DNA of 48,217 nt from Chromatiales bacterium (GTDB lineage Bacteria > Pseudomonadota > Gammaproteobacteria > JAHELT01), in NCBI GenBank assembly GCA_024644045.1, contig JAHELT010000015.1:2452-50668 (forward strand), read 5' to 3'. Within the stretch, counting starts at the first letter, position 1. Each line of letters starts with the position of its first letter. Below, piece after piece: positions 12,436 through 19,925 of this stretch. The translations under genes were made by a program, and so were the position numbers. The notes under the pieces were generated by a model. That model was not told the DNA's origin. It saw only the letters and a program-made list of their open reading frames with translations, and searched no databases.

Positions 12436-13110
12436 ATGCCCTCATCGCACAGCGCCCCGCCTGAGGAGCTCGAAGCGCCGCTGGAGCTGGACCCCTCCGA
12501 CTGGGCGACACAGGACAACTACTTCCTGCTCACCGGCCTGGTCGTGCCGCGCCCCATTGCCTGGGTATCCTCGGTGTCGGCCGATGGGGCATTGAACCTC
12601 GCGCCGCACTCCTACTTCAACGCGGTCGCGAGTGATCCGCCGCACGTGATGTTCAGCTCCACCGGTGTCAAGGACACGCTGAGGAACGTGACCGCGACCC
12701 GTGAGTTCGTGGTCAACCTGGTGAGCCTGGACCAGGTGGAGAAGATGAACTTCACCTCCACCGACTTCCCGCCCGACGAGGACGAGTTCGCCTGGGCCGA
12801 CATCGCCCAGGCCCCGTCCAGCCGGGTGCGCCCGCCGCGCGTGCAGGCGGCAAAGGCTCATCTGGAGTGCAAACTCGCCACCATCGTACCGGTCGGCAAC
12901 AGCAGCGTGGTGATCGGCGAGGTGGTACACATCCACGTCGATCCCGCCGTCTGGCGGCAGGGCCGCGTGGACCCGGCGTTGCTCGATCCGGTGTGCCGCC
13001 TGTCCGGCTCGGGCTACGCCCGGCTCGGTGAGATTTTCAAGCTGCCCCGCCCGCACTGGTCCGATGTGGAGGGTAGCAGCGGGCTGGAGCGCATGCCGCG
13101 CCGCGCCTGA
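12436..13110 (+). CDS. Flavin reductase-like FMN-binding protein
   Basis: The 224-residue split-barrel flavoprotein is of the flavin reductase / DIM6-NTAB type. Recognisable elements are the N-terminal NYFLLTGLVVPRPIAWVSS, LNLAPHSYFNAVASDPPHVMFSS (residues 54-76), KDTLRNVTATREFVVNLV and the C-terminal SGSGYARLGEIF. Family members bind FMN and reduce flavins for partner oxygenases, or act as standalone oxidoreductases. No partner monooxygenase is adjacent; the upstream neighbour is a peroxiredoxin 8 bp away. The frame is open upstream to 12199 but ATG 12436 fits the family start. Confidence 0.86.
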   Translation: MPSSHSAPPEELEAPLELDPSDWATQDNYFLLTGLVVPRPIAWVSSVSADGALNLAPHSYFNAVASDPPHVMFSSTGVKDTLRNVTATREFVVNLVSLDQVEKMNFTSTDFPPDEDEFAWADIAQAPSSRVRPPRVQAAKAHLECKLATIVPVGNSSVVIGEVVHIHVDPAVWRQGRVDPALLDPVCRLSGSGYARLGEIFKLPRPHWSDVEGSSGLERMPRRA

Positions 13111-13297
13111 AACGCCGGTCCTCCCGGGATGGTGCATGTGCGAACCGCGGCCTTTAACAAGGGCCCGTGGGAGGGCCGCACGGTGGCTCGATCCGCGCGC
13201 TGGTGCACCGCGAGAGTGAACTGGTTTTCTTGGTCTGATTAGTTGTTTTTTTTTTGCTAAAATTATAATAAACAAGGAGTTAGCAGAAATTAAAATT

Positions 13298-13310
13298 TTG
13301 CTGCAATGCA
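13298..13310 (+). promoter_or_regulatory. Candidate operator half, upstream copy (TTGCTGCAATGCA)
   Basis: A 13-bp word that recurs with one mismatch at 13359-13371. It lies 10 bp upstream of the -35 box of the phasin promoter. Placement on both sides of a phasin promoter suggests binding of a PHA-granule regulator such as PhaR. That assignment is inference. Confidence 0.45.
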
Positions 13311-13320
13311 CAAAAAACGC

Positions 13321-13349
13321 TTGACACCCGGGCCGGTGCGGATTACAGT
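13321..13349 (+). promoter_or_regulatory. Sigma70-type promoter of the phasin gene
   Basis: A perfect TTGACA (13321-13326) is separated by 17 bp from TACAGT (13344-13349), giving a start near 13356 and a leader of about 50 nt. The region upstream (about 13225-13320) is AT-rich, with a T10 run and a second TATAAT word at 13264, which may serve as an UP element. Nothing else is seen in the 296 bp between the flavin reductase and phasin genes. Confidence 0.65.
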
Positions 13350-13358
13350 GTTTCTCCA

Positions 13359-13371
13359 TTGCTGCAGTGCA
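13359..13371 (+). promoter_or_regulatory. Candidate operator half, downstream copy (TTGCTGCAGTGCA)
   Basis: This is the second copy of the 13-bp word, just downstream of the predicted transcription start. Together with the upstream copy it brackets the promoter, the usual layout for repression by blocking or looping. Confidence 0.45.
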
Positions 13372-13406
13372 ATAAAACTGCGACTCGAAACCCGGAGATC
13401 ACACGT

Positions 13407-13826
13407 ATGAACGAGAAGATGGTGAAAGACATCAAAGCCAACATGAGCTCCATGATGGAGCTGGCCGAAATGAATTCGATGGCGGCGGAGAAGCTGTTCA
13501 AGCAGCAGTCCTCGCTGGTCAACGACCTGTTCAAAGCCAATGTCGCCCACGCGATGACGCTGATCGACTGCAAAGACGTGAAGGCCGTCGTGGAAGCCAA
13601 CAAGTCCTGGGGTCAGGACGTCAACGACAAAGTCGTTGCGGCGAGCAAGGCCAACATTGCGGTCATGGAAGACGTCCGCGGCAACGCGGGTGATCTGGTC
13701 CAGGGCCTGATGAAGCAGGCGCAGGCCCAGGTCGAGAAGACGGTCGAAGAAGCCAAGTCGAACGTTGAAGAGACTCTGAAAGCCGTTCAGGGTCAGGTGC
13801 AGAAGGCGGCCAAGAAAGCCGCTTAA
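13407..13826 (+). CDS. Phasin family protein
   Basis: The 139-residue helical protein matches the Phasin_2 type. It starts MNEKMVKDIKANMSSMMEL, then EKLFKQQSSLVNDLFKANVAHAMTLIDCKDVKAVVEANKSW, and ends in a Lys/Ala-rich tail (QGQVQKAAKKAA). Phasins coat polyhydroxyalkanoate granules and control their number and size. The start is ATG 13407, with GGAG 9 bp upstream; an open frame extends upstream to 13359 but contains the promoter and operator. It is monocistronic between its own promoter and a strong terminator. Its Lys/Glu-rich coil composition differs from its neighbours, as expected for a highly expressed phasin. No PHA synthase gene is in this window. Confidence 0.9.
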   Translation: MNEKMVKDIKANMSSMMELAEMNSMAAEKLFKQQSSLVNDLFKANVAHAMTLIDCKDVKAVVEANKSWGQDVNDKVVAASKANIAVMEDVRGNAGDLVQGLMKQAQAQVEKTVEEAKSNVEETLKAVQGQVQKAAKKAA

Positions 13827-13844
13827 GTACAGGCTCCTCCCTTG

Positions 13845-13885
13845 AAGGCCCCGGTCCGCAGACGATTCTGCCCGGGGCCTTTTTT
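13845..13885 (+). terminator. Rho-independent terminator after the phasin gene
   Basis: A perfect 10-bp stem AAGGCCCCGG (13845-13854) / CCGGGGCCTT (13872-13881) with a 17-nt loop is followed directly by a T-run to 13885. The opposite strand lacks a T-run after the stem, so it terminates the plus strand only. Confidence 0.9.
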
Positions 13886-13902
13886 GTGCCCGGCGCCGGC
13901 GC

Positions 13903-14343
13903 TTAGCGGTGGCGCTGCAGGTGAGCGTTGATGCGTTCCCGCACCTGCGCCTGCTGCGCTGCCGACAGCCCGTTGTAGAAATCCGCCACCGAGGCGACGA
14001 CCTGCGGTGCGTACTCACCGACCAGCGCGGTTTTCTCGTCGATCAGCTGCAGTGCCCGGGCCTGGTCGAATGCCTCACCTTCGATCAGTGCCAGAATGGT
14101 CTGCGTACGCGCCGCGGGATCCTGCCTGAGTGTGTTGCGGATCTCGTGGAGCTGATTGCGTATCGCCGTGAGCGCCTCCGTCTGTTCCGGCGTAAGGTCC
14201 AGCTCGTCGCGGACGTGTGCGATGAAGTGCTCGCCGCGGTGCCAGCCGTGATGGCCGAAACCGTCGCCCTTGTAGGCGGCGACGCCGCCGACTACGCCCA
14301 GCGTGAGCACCGTGGTTGCAATGATGGCAGTTGATTTCTTCAT
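13903..14343 (-). CDS. Periplasmic Spy/CpxP-like LTxxQ protein
   Basis: The 146-residue protein has an N-terminal signal peptide (MKKSTAIIATTVLTLGVVGG...) and a His-rich stretch (GHHGWHRGEH, residues 30-39). The LTPEQ motif (50-54) and a later LSAAQQ are the paired LTxxQ motifs of the Spy/CpxP family of small helical periplasmic chaperones and envelope-stress or metal-stress proteins. The His-rich segment could bind metal. No Cpx-type regulator is adjacent, though a CpxR/CpxA-like pair lies at 41.9-43.9 kb. It converges on the phasin terminator. Confidence 0.85.
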   Translation of the reverse strand: MKKSTAIIATTVLTLGVVGGVAAYKGDGFGHHGWHRGEHFIAHVRDELDLTPEQTEALTAIRNQLHEIRNTLRQDPAARTQTILALIEGEAFDQARALQLIDEKTALVGEYAPQVVASVADFYNGLSAAQQAQVRERINAHLQRHR

Positions 14344-14532
14344 GCTGTGGGACTCCTCTAGTGATTACCGTTGTCCAGCGCGAACCATGCTAAGGGGCGC
14401 GCGTCGGGTATTCCTTTCCGGACGGTATGGGCTTGTATCAGTTTGTAACGCCCGCGGCCTGGCGCGTCGCTGTCGCAGACCCGCCCGCTCGGCTATATTG
14501 CGCGGCTGTGGCGGACACAGGAGGCACGGGCG

Positions 14533-15147
14533 GTGAGCTCGAAAACGCTGTATTACGCGCACGACCCGATGTGCAGCTGGTGTTGGGCGTTTCGCCCCAC
14601 CTGGAGCAGCATCGTCGAGCACCTGCCCGGCGATGTGCAGGCACAACGCCTGCTGGGGGGGCTGGCGCCCGATTCCGATGCACCCATGCCGCCCGACATG
14701 CAGCGTTACCTGCAACAGACCTGGCAGCGGATCCAGCAGGTGGTTCCGGGCACCCGGTTCAACTTCGCGTTCTGGGAACGCTGCCAGCCGCGCCGTTCGA
14801 CCTACCCGGCGTGCCGCGCGGTGCTGGCCGCCGGCGCGCAGGACCCGGCGCAGGAAGAGGCGATGATCCTGGCCATTCAGGAAGCCTACTATCTGGGCGC
14901 CCGCAATCCGGCGGACACCGCGACGCTGGTCGAGCTGGGCGCCGGGCTGGGGCTCGATGCGGCCCGCTTCGCGGCCGATCTCGACGCGCCGCATACCCGC
15001 CAGGCGCTGGATCGCCAGATCGCGTTGACACGCCGGCTCGGGGTGCACGGTTTCCCCGGGCTGGTGCTCGAGGAGGGGGGCCGGTACCGGCCGGTGGCGT
15101 TCGACTACAACGAACCGCTGAGCGTGCTGGCGCAGCTGCAGGCGTGA
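14533..15147 (+). CDS. DsbA-family (FrnE-like) thioredoxin-fold oxidoreductase
   Basis: The 204-residue protein has a CSWC redox motif (Cys14 and Cys17) at the very N-terminus (YYAHDPMCSWCWAFRP) and a cis-proline region GVHGFPGLVL near residue 175. The helical insertion between them is typical of the FrnE/2-hydroxychromene-isomerase branch. Without a signal peptide it should act in the cytosol as a disulfide oxidoreductase or GST-kappa-like enzyme. The GTG start at 14533 has AGGAGG 8 bp upstream, which decides it. The dienelactone hydrolase gene follows after 43 bp, so a two-gene operon is likely. Confidence 0.88.
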   Translation: MSSKTLYYAHDPMCSWCWAFRPTWSSIVEHLPGDVQAQRLLGGLAPDSDAPMPPDMQRYLQQTWQRIQQVVPGTRFNFAFWERCQPRRSTYPACRAVLAAGAQDPAQEEAMILAIQEAYYLGARNPADTATLVELGAGLGLDAARFAADLDAPHTRQALDRQIALTRRLGVHGFPGLVLEEGGRYRPVAFDYNEPLSVLAQLQA

Positions 15148-15190
15148 AGGCGCCCGGCTGCCGGCCAGCGCGGCACCAAGGAGACACACG

Positions 15191-15850
15191 ATGGGGAATG
15201 TAGCGTTTTCCTGCCCCGCGGGGCACACCGCGAACGGTTACCTGGCGACGGCAGTTCCCGGTGATCGGGCGATCGTGGTACTGCAGGAGTGGTGGGGCCT
15301 GAACGCGCAGATCTGCGGGGTGGCCGATCGTTTTGCCGCTGCCGGCTACACGGCGCTCGCTCCGGACCTCTACGCCGGGCGCGTAACCGGCGACAGTGAC
15401 GAAGCCGGCCATCTCATGGAGGGACTGGACTGGGCGGGGGCGACGGCCCAGGAGGTGCGTGGCGCGCTCCAGTATCTCAAGGCGCAAGGCGCGCGCCGCG
15501 CCGCGGTCACCGGATTCTGCATGGGCGGTGCCCTGACCGTGGTGGCCGGCGTGCAGCTCGCCGAGTGCGATGCGTCGGTGTGCTTCTACGGTATACCCCC
15601 GAGCCAGCTCGCCGATCCCCGCGCCATGCGCGTGCCCTTCCAGGGGCATTTCGCAGAACGCGACGACTGGTGCACGCCGGCGGCAGTGGACGAGTTCGAG
15701 GCGCTGCTGGCAGCGTCCCCGGCGCCGCACGAGTTGCACCGATACGCCGCCGCGCACGCGTTCTTCAACGAGGAGCAGTCGGTCTACGATGCGCAGGCCA
15801 CGGAGTTGGCCTGGCAGCGGACGCTGGCATTTCTGGAGTCGCACCTTTGA
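15191..15850 (+). CDS. Dienelactone hydrolase family protein
   Basis: The 219-residue alpha/beta hydrolase has the dienelactone hydrolase triad: Cys110 in GFCMGG, Asp in FAERDDW (157/158) and His188 in AAHAF, plus Glu33 in QEWWGL. The reference enzyme opens 4-carboxymethylenebut-2-enolide in chlorocatechol degradation, but many chromosomal paralogues have other esterase roles and no other ring-cleavage genes are here. ATG 15191 follows an AAGGAGA Shine-Dalgarno. The protein is probably cytosolic and co-transcribed with the DsbA-like protein. Confidence 0.9.
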   Translation: MGNVAFSCPAGHTANGYLATAVPGDRAIVVLQEWWGLNAQICGVADRFAAAGYTALAPDLYAGRVTGDSDEAGHLMEGLDWAGATAQEVRGALQYLKAQGARRAAVTGFCMGGALTVVAGVQLAECDASVCFYGIPPSQLADPRAMRVPFQGHFAERDDWCTPAAVDEFEALLAASPAPHELHRYAAAHAFFNEEQSVYDAQATELAWQRTLAFLESHL

Positions 15851-15874
15851 CGACGGGGTGCGCCTTGCGGCGTG

Positions 15875-15903
15875 TTCGGCTTTTGCGGACTTGAAGGTAC
15901 AAT
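15875..15903 (+). promoter_or_regulatory. Candidate promoter for the small gene at 15932
   Basis: TTCGGC (15875-15880) and TACAAT (15898-15903) are 17 bp apart. The predicted start near 15910 lies after the in-frame ATG at 15902, which supports ATG 15932 as the real start. Confidence 0.5.
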
Positions 15904-15931
15904 GCATCAACAACCGCATCCGGAGATCGCG

Positions 15932-16237
15932 ATGACCTCAGAGCAGGACCTTGTTGAATTCGACGAAGCCGCCGAGCAGGTCATCGAGCTCGGGAACCGC
16001 CTGCTGGAACGCGACGAGGAGGCGGACTCGTGGGACGTTGCCGATGGCCTGCTGGCCGGCGCGGTGCAGTTCTGGCTGTTCTCGCGGCAACCGTGCGGTG
16101 CGGAGTACTGTGAAACCTGCGCGGACATGGCCACCGCGGAGCTGCGCCTGCGGCGGTTGCTCGACGAGGTGTCGACGCTGGCCGAGTCGAGCGACTACTT
16201 CCATTCGCCCACCGACGCCAACGTCGGCAACGCCTGA
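15932..16237 (+). CDS. Small acidic protein of unknown function
   Basis: The 101-residue protein begins MTSEQDLVEFDEAAEQVIEL and is strongly acidic. It has a central FWLFSRQPCGAEYCETCADMATAE segment with three Cys (CxxxxxCxxC), which might bind a metal or be redox-active, and predicted helices throughout. I do not recognise the family. GGAG lies 6 bp before ATG 15932, and the promoter above excludes the longer forms starting at 15872 or 15902. Repeat copy A begins about 90 bp downstream. Confidence 0.65.
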   Translation: MTSEQDLVEFDEAAEQVIELGNRLLERDEEADSWDVADGLLAGAVQFWLFSRQPCGAEYCETCADMATAELRLRRLLDEVSTLAESSDYFHSPTDANVGNA

Positions 16238-16324
16238 GGGGGTACCGCTGGCCGCGCCTTACTGACGCTCCGGTGGCGGGCGCGCCATTCGACTGCACGC
16301 TCATAGTGCCTGGTGCACTAGCCC

Positions 16325-16599
16325 GCATGCATGAAGGCGGTTCCGAGCGTGCGCGATTGTCAGTCGAATCAGACTGTAAGCATCAATTTGAGCAATATTG
16401 CCGAGTGACGCTTGGTACCTGTTCACTTTCAGGAAAAATCCGGCGTCGCAGATCGAACGATCCCCTTTGCACCCTGGTCCGGCGATCTGCTTAGCCACAT
16501 TGTCCCTGAGAAGGGACTAAATTGTCTGGGACAATTTGAACAGCGAGTCGCTGGCCCGCAGGGCGCAGGGATGCCCGGAGTTATCCTTCATGCAAGATG
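16325..16599 (-). repeat. Dispersed intergenic repeat, copy A
   Basis: This 275-bp element is about 85-90 percent identical to copy B at 41562-41870, apart from gaps in A (about 22 bp near 16484, and 7 bp near 16566). In A the ends form an inverted repeat, TGCATGAAGG (16328-16337) against CCTTCATGCA (16585-16594), continued imperfectly inward. Inside are hairpins such as AAATTGTC/GACAATTT and GTCCCT/AGGGAC. It fills a convergent intergenic region and its right end lies 1 bp from the stop codon of the dehydrogenase gene. Minus-strand reading gives a decayed frame (GPGCKGDRSIC...GFFLKVNRYQASLGN) shared with copy B. It is probably a MITE-like or other non-autonomous element. Confidence 0.85.
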
Positions 16600-16600
16600 C

Positions 16601-17623
16601 CTAGACGTCGATCACCAGCTTACCGAAATGCTCCGCCGAGCGCATGCAGTGGTACGCCTCGCGTGCATCATCGAAAGCGAAATGCCGGTCGATCACCGGG
16701 CGCAGCTCGTGCGCGGTGATGAACCGGTTCATGTCTTCGAACATGCTGCGGCTGCCGACGTACACACCCTGCACACGGATCGATTTCCGCATGATGACCG
16801 TGGGATCGATCTCGCCGCGCGTAAGCACCCCGATCAGCGCGATTCGACCCCCCACCCGAACCGCGTTCAGGGAGCGCGGCAGGGTCCCGGCGCCGCCGAC
16901 CTCCAGCACGAAATCGACACCCTTTCCGCCGGTCATCTTCAGCACCGCGGCGTCCCACTGCGGCGTGCTGCGGTAGTTGACCGTCTGCCACGCGCCCAGC
17001 GCCGCGGCGCGTTTGAGCTTTGCATCGTGCGCCGATGTGATGATGACTCTGGCGCCCTGCGCGACCGCGAACTGCAGCGCCGTGATCGAGACGCCGCCCG
17101 TGCCCAGGAGCAACACCGTATCGCCCGCCTGAACATCGCCGACGCGCATCAGGCAGTTCCACGCGGTGACGCCGGCGCATGGCAGGCACGCCGCCTGTGC
17201 GAAAGTCAGGTGCTCCGGTACGTGAACGACCCCGCTTTCGGCGAGCAACGCATATTCGCCCAGCACGCCGTCCAGCGGGCCGCCGAGCGCGCTCGCCATT
17301 GCCGCGGCGCTGATTCCGCCGTCTTTCCAGCTTTGAAAGAAACAACCGGCCACGCGGTCACCGGGCGCGACGTGGGACACGCGCGGGCCCGCCGCCACGA
17401 TCTCGCCGGCGCAGTCCGAGTTGGGGACACGCGGATAGGTCAGCGCGCGCGCCGCGGGGTCGAGAATCGTGGACAAATCACGGAAGTTGAGCGAGGTGGC
17501 CTGCACCTTGACCAGCACCTGTCCCGCCTGCGGCTGGTAGCCGGTGCGCCGGTTCGAGTGCAGCGCATCTATACCCTGATCGCCGACAATCTCCCACACA
17601 CGCACGGACTCGGGTACAGGCAT
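16601..17623 (-). CDS. Zinc-independent alcohol dehydrogenase / quinone oxidoreductase-like MDR protein
   Basis: This is a 340-residue medium-chain dehydrogenase/reductase. The N-terminal GroES-like domain (LVKVQATSLNFRDLSTIL, PNSDCAGEIVAAGPRVSHVAPGDRV) is followed by a Rossmann domain with LLLGTGGVSITALQFA (about residues 172-187) for NAD(P). The GHE zinc site of classical alcohol dehydrogenases is replaced by SDCAGE, and the structural-zinc Cys cluster is absent, so catalysis should be zinc-free as in quinone oxidoreductase relatives. The substrate is unknown. It is divergent from the DUF924 gene and its stop codon is followed immediately by repeat copy A. Confidence 0.87.
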   Translation of the reverse strand: MPVPESVRVWEIVGDQGIDALHSNRRTGYQPQAGQVLVKVQATSLNFRDLSTILDPAARALTYPRVPNSDCAGEIVAAGPRVSHVAPGDRVAGCFFQSWKDGGISAAAMASALGGPLDGVLGEYALLAESGVVHVPEHLTFAQAACLPCAGVTAWNCLMRVGDVQAGDTVLLLGTGGVSITALQFAVAQGARVIITSAHDAKLKRAAALGAWQTVNYRSTPQWDAAVLKMTGGKGVDFVLEVGGAGTLPRSLNAVRVGGRIALIGVLTRGEIDPTVIMRKSIRVQGVYVGSRSMFEDMNRFITAHELRPVIDRHFAFDDAREAYHCMRSAEHFGKLVIDV

Positions 17624-17822
17624 GCTCGCGGCTCCTTCCGGTAACGGACCGGCAACCGGTCTACCGCGGCCCGGCCAGCGGCCGCAGACGGCTGTCGAAA
17701 CAGGATTTGCCTATTCTAGTGTCTGGGTGCAGGTTTGCCCAACCCGGCGGCGCAGCCGGCGTCTCGGACGTCCTTCGCCTGGGTTATTCTGTGGTGACGT
17801 TGCACTCGAGGACGCCGTTGAC

Positions 17823-18371
17823 ATGCTCCCGCAAGCCGAGGAACTGCTGGATTTCTGGTTTTCCGATGACGTCAAAGCGCACTGGTACCGGTCTTCCGGG
17901 GAATTCGATACTCAGCTGCGCAACCGGTACTCGACGCTGGTGCAGGCCGCCCGCGCCGGCGAACTGACCGCCTGGGCCGAGACGCCCCGCGAAGCGCTTG
18001 CTCTGCTCATCGCGCTCGATCAGCTGCCGCGCAACATCCATCGGGGCGGCGCCGAGGCTTTCGCCAGCGACGACCAGGCGCTGGCCGTCGCCCGGGGCGC
18101 GGTGGACGCCGGTTTCGACCAGCAGCTCGAGGCGGATGGGCGCATTTTCTTCTACCTGCCGTTCATGCACAGCGAGGACCTGGACGATCAGCAGCGCTGC
18201 GTCGAGCTCTGCGAGGCCATGGGTAACCCCGAAAATCTCAAGTTCGCCCGACTGCACCGCGACCTAATCGCGCGTTTCGGTCGCTTCCCGCACCGTAACC
18301 GCCTGCTCGGGCGCGAGAGCAGCGACGAGGAGTTGGCGTACCTGGCATCGGACGGCGCATTCCGCGGCTGA
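17823..18371 (+). CDS. DUF924 family protein
   Basis: The 182-residue protein has the DUF924 landmarks: EELLDFWFSDDVKAHWY at the start, ALLIALDQLPRNIHRG (about residues 60-75), SDDQALAVARGAVDAGFD and FFYLPFMHSEDLDDQQRC. The family is an all-helical, TPR-like fold with unknown biochemical function. The frame is open back to 17622, but family conservation starts at ATG 17823, with GAGG about 10 bp upstream. The Nudix gene begins 7 bp after the stop, so the two are probably one operon. Confidence 0.88.
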   Translation: MLPQAEELLDFWFSDDVKAHWYRSSGEFDTQLRNRYSTLVQAARAGELTAWAETPREALALLIALDQLPRNIHRGGAEAFASDDQALAVARGAVDAGFDQQLEADGRIFFYLPFMHSEDLDDQQRCVELCEAMGNPENLKFARLHRDLIARFGRFPHRNRLLGRESSDEELAYLASDGAFRG

Positions 18372-18378
18372 TCCGTGC

Positions 18379-18795
18379 GTGGACGCCACCACCCTTTCAG
18401 CCGGCATCGTGCCCGTGCGCCACTTCGGGCGCGAGCGGCGCTATCTGCTGCTGCGCGCGTACAACTACTGGGATTTCCCGAAAGGGCTGGTCGAGGAGGA
18501 CGAGCAACCGCTGCACGCCGCCCTGCGTGAGCTCGGCGAGGAAACGGGACTGCGTGATGCGGAGTTGCGCTGGGGTGGGCAGTACCGGGAAACCGAAGTC
18601 TACGGCCGCGGCAAGGTCGCGCGCTACTATGTGGCAGCCTGCGAGCGAGGCGAGGTGTTTCTGCCGGTCAACGCGGCTCTTGGCAGAGCGGAGCACCACG
18701 AGTTCCGCTGGCTCAGCTGCGCCGCGGCGGCGGCCCTGCTGGTGGCGCGACTGCAGGCGGTACTGGCCTGGGCGGATACCGTGAGTGCGGATTAG
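18379..18795 (+). CDS. Nudix hydrolase, Ap4A-hydrolase-like
   Basis: The 138-residue protein has a complete Nudix box: Gly at residue 36 of GLVEEDE, then the RELGEETGL stretch. The preceding SAGIVPVRHFGRERRYLLLRAYNYWDFPKG resembles asymmetric diadenosine tetraphosphate hydrolases, which split Ap4A to ATP and AMP; other NDP-X substrates remain possible. The start is GTG 18379, 7 bp after the DUF924 gene. It is likely a cytosolic house-cleaning enzyme. Confidence 0.88.
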   Translation: MDATTLSAGIVPVRHFGRERRYLLLRAYNYWDFPKGLVEEDEQPLHAALRELGEETGLRDAELRWGGQYRETEVYGRGKVARYYVAACERGEVFLPVNAALGRAEHHEFRWLSCAAAAALLVARLQAVLAWADTVSAD

Positions 18796-18902
18796 CACGC
18801 AACGGCTGTACGCGACCGGCGCTTGTGCTGGTATCGGGTTTGCAGTGACACTACCTACGTTTCAGCGCGCAAGCGCGGCTCACAGACTGACGCGGAGAGC
18901 AG

Positions 18903-19919
18903 GTGGCAGCACAAGCGGAATCTTTACAGGGCGCGCCGTTCGGCACCCGTTTCACCCGGCAGATGGCGATCTGCCGTTTCCACGACGGCGCCTGGACGCC
19001 CCATGAGATCGTAGCTACGGCGCCGCTTTCGTTGCATCCCGGTGCGCACGTGTTCCACTACGCGAGCGCCTGCTTCGAGGGATTGAAGGCTTACCGCTGG
19101 GGCGACGGCAGCGTACGCCTGTTCCGGTCGGATCGGCATGTCGAACGCATGCGGGCCAGTGCCGAGCTGCTGTGCCTGCCTGCGCCGCCCGCCGCCCGGC
19201 TGCACGCGATGATCGAGCAGGCGATCGATGTCTGCCGCGATGAGATTCCGCCGGCCCCGGGCTCGCTGTACATACGCCCGACGTTGATCGGCACCGAAAC
19301 GAACATCGGAGCGGCCGGGACCGGCTCGCGCGACGCGCACCTCTACGTGCTGCTCTCGCCGGTGGGCGATTATTTCTCGGGTGGGGCGCGGGCGCTGCGC
19401 ATCCTGATCGAAGACCGGCATCTGCGAGCGCCGGGTGATTTCGGTGCCGTGAAGGCCGGGGCCAACTACGCCTCGGCGCTGCACCACGTCGAGCGCGCGC
19501 GGCGCCAGCACGCCGCGGATCAGGTGCTGTTCTGCCCCGGCGGCGATGTGCAGGAGACCGGCGCGTCCAACTTTCTGCTGCTGGACGACCAGCGCCTGAT
19601 GACCAAGCCGCTCAACGAGGCGTTCCTGCACGGCGTCACGCGTGACTCGCTGCTGCGGCTGGCGGCGGATCTGGGCTACACGGTCATCGAGCGCGACTTC
19701 TCGGTCGCCGAGCTGCTGGACTGGGTGCAGCTCGGTGAGGCGGCGCTGTCGGGCACGGCCGCAGTGCTGGCCGGTGTAGGCACGCTGATTTACGACGGGC
19801 GCGAGATCGCCGTGCGCAACGGCGCAATCGGCCCCAACACCGAACGGTTGCGTAAAGCGTTGACCGACATACAAAGCGGTACCGCCGCGGATCCATACGG
19901 CTGGCTCAAGCAGGTGTGA
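18903..19919 (+). CDS. ilvE: Branched-chain amino acid aminotransferase (class IV PLP)
   Basis: This 338-residue fold-type IV PLP enzyme transfers the amino group between glutamate and the 2-oxo acids of Leu, Ile and Val in the cytosol. The N-terminal FHYASACFEGLKAYR, YIRPTLIGTE, the PLP lysine in AVKAGANYA (Lys184) and QETGASNF (substrate carboxylate and PLP binding) are all present, and the length suits the family's longer form. The start is GTG 18903, with GGAG upstream at a slightly short spacing. D-amino-acid or aminodeoxychorismate activities occur in the same fold, but the FHYxxxCFEGLKAYR block supports a branched-chain enzyme. It appears monocistronic. Confidence 0.9.
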   Translation: MAAQAESLQGAPFGTRFTRQMAICRFHDGAWTPHEIVATAPLSLHPGAHVFHYASACFEGLKAYRWGDGSVRLFRSDRHVERMRASAELLCLPAPPAARLHAMIEQAIDVCRDEIPPAPGSLYIRPTLIGTETNIGAAGTGSRDAHLYVLLSPVGDYFSGGARALRILIEDRHLRAPGDFGAVKAGANYASALHHVERARRQHAADQVLFCPGGDVQETGASNFLLLDDQRLMTKPLNEAFLHGVTRDSLLRLAADLGYTVIERDFSVAELLDWVQLGEAALSGTAAVLAGVGTLIYDGREIAVRNGAIGPNTERLRKALTDIQSGTAADPYGWLKQV

Positions 19920-19925
19920 AGCGGC

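Noticed and set aside
13244-13275. T10 run followed by TATAAT as a terminator or main promoter
   Set aside because: No GC stem precedes the T-run, and the -10 word has no -35 at an acceptable distance. TTGACA-17-TACAGT is better; the stretch is noted as a possible UP element.
13306-13409. Possible 33-codon leader ORF ending on the phasin start codon (GTATGA)
   Set aside because: It overlaps both candidate operators and the promoter, and its nearest Shine-Dalgarno-like word is about 26 bp away, so it would not be translated from the predicted phasin transcript.
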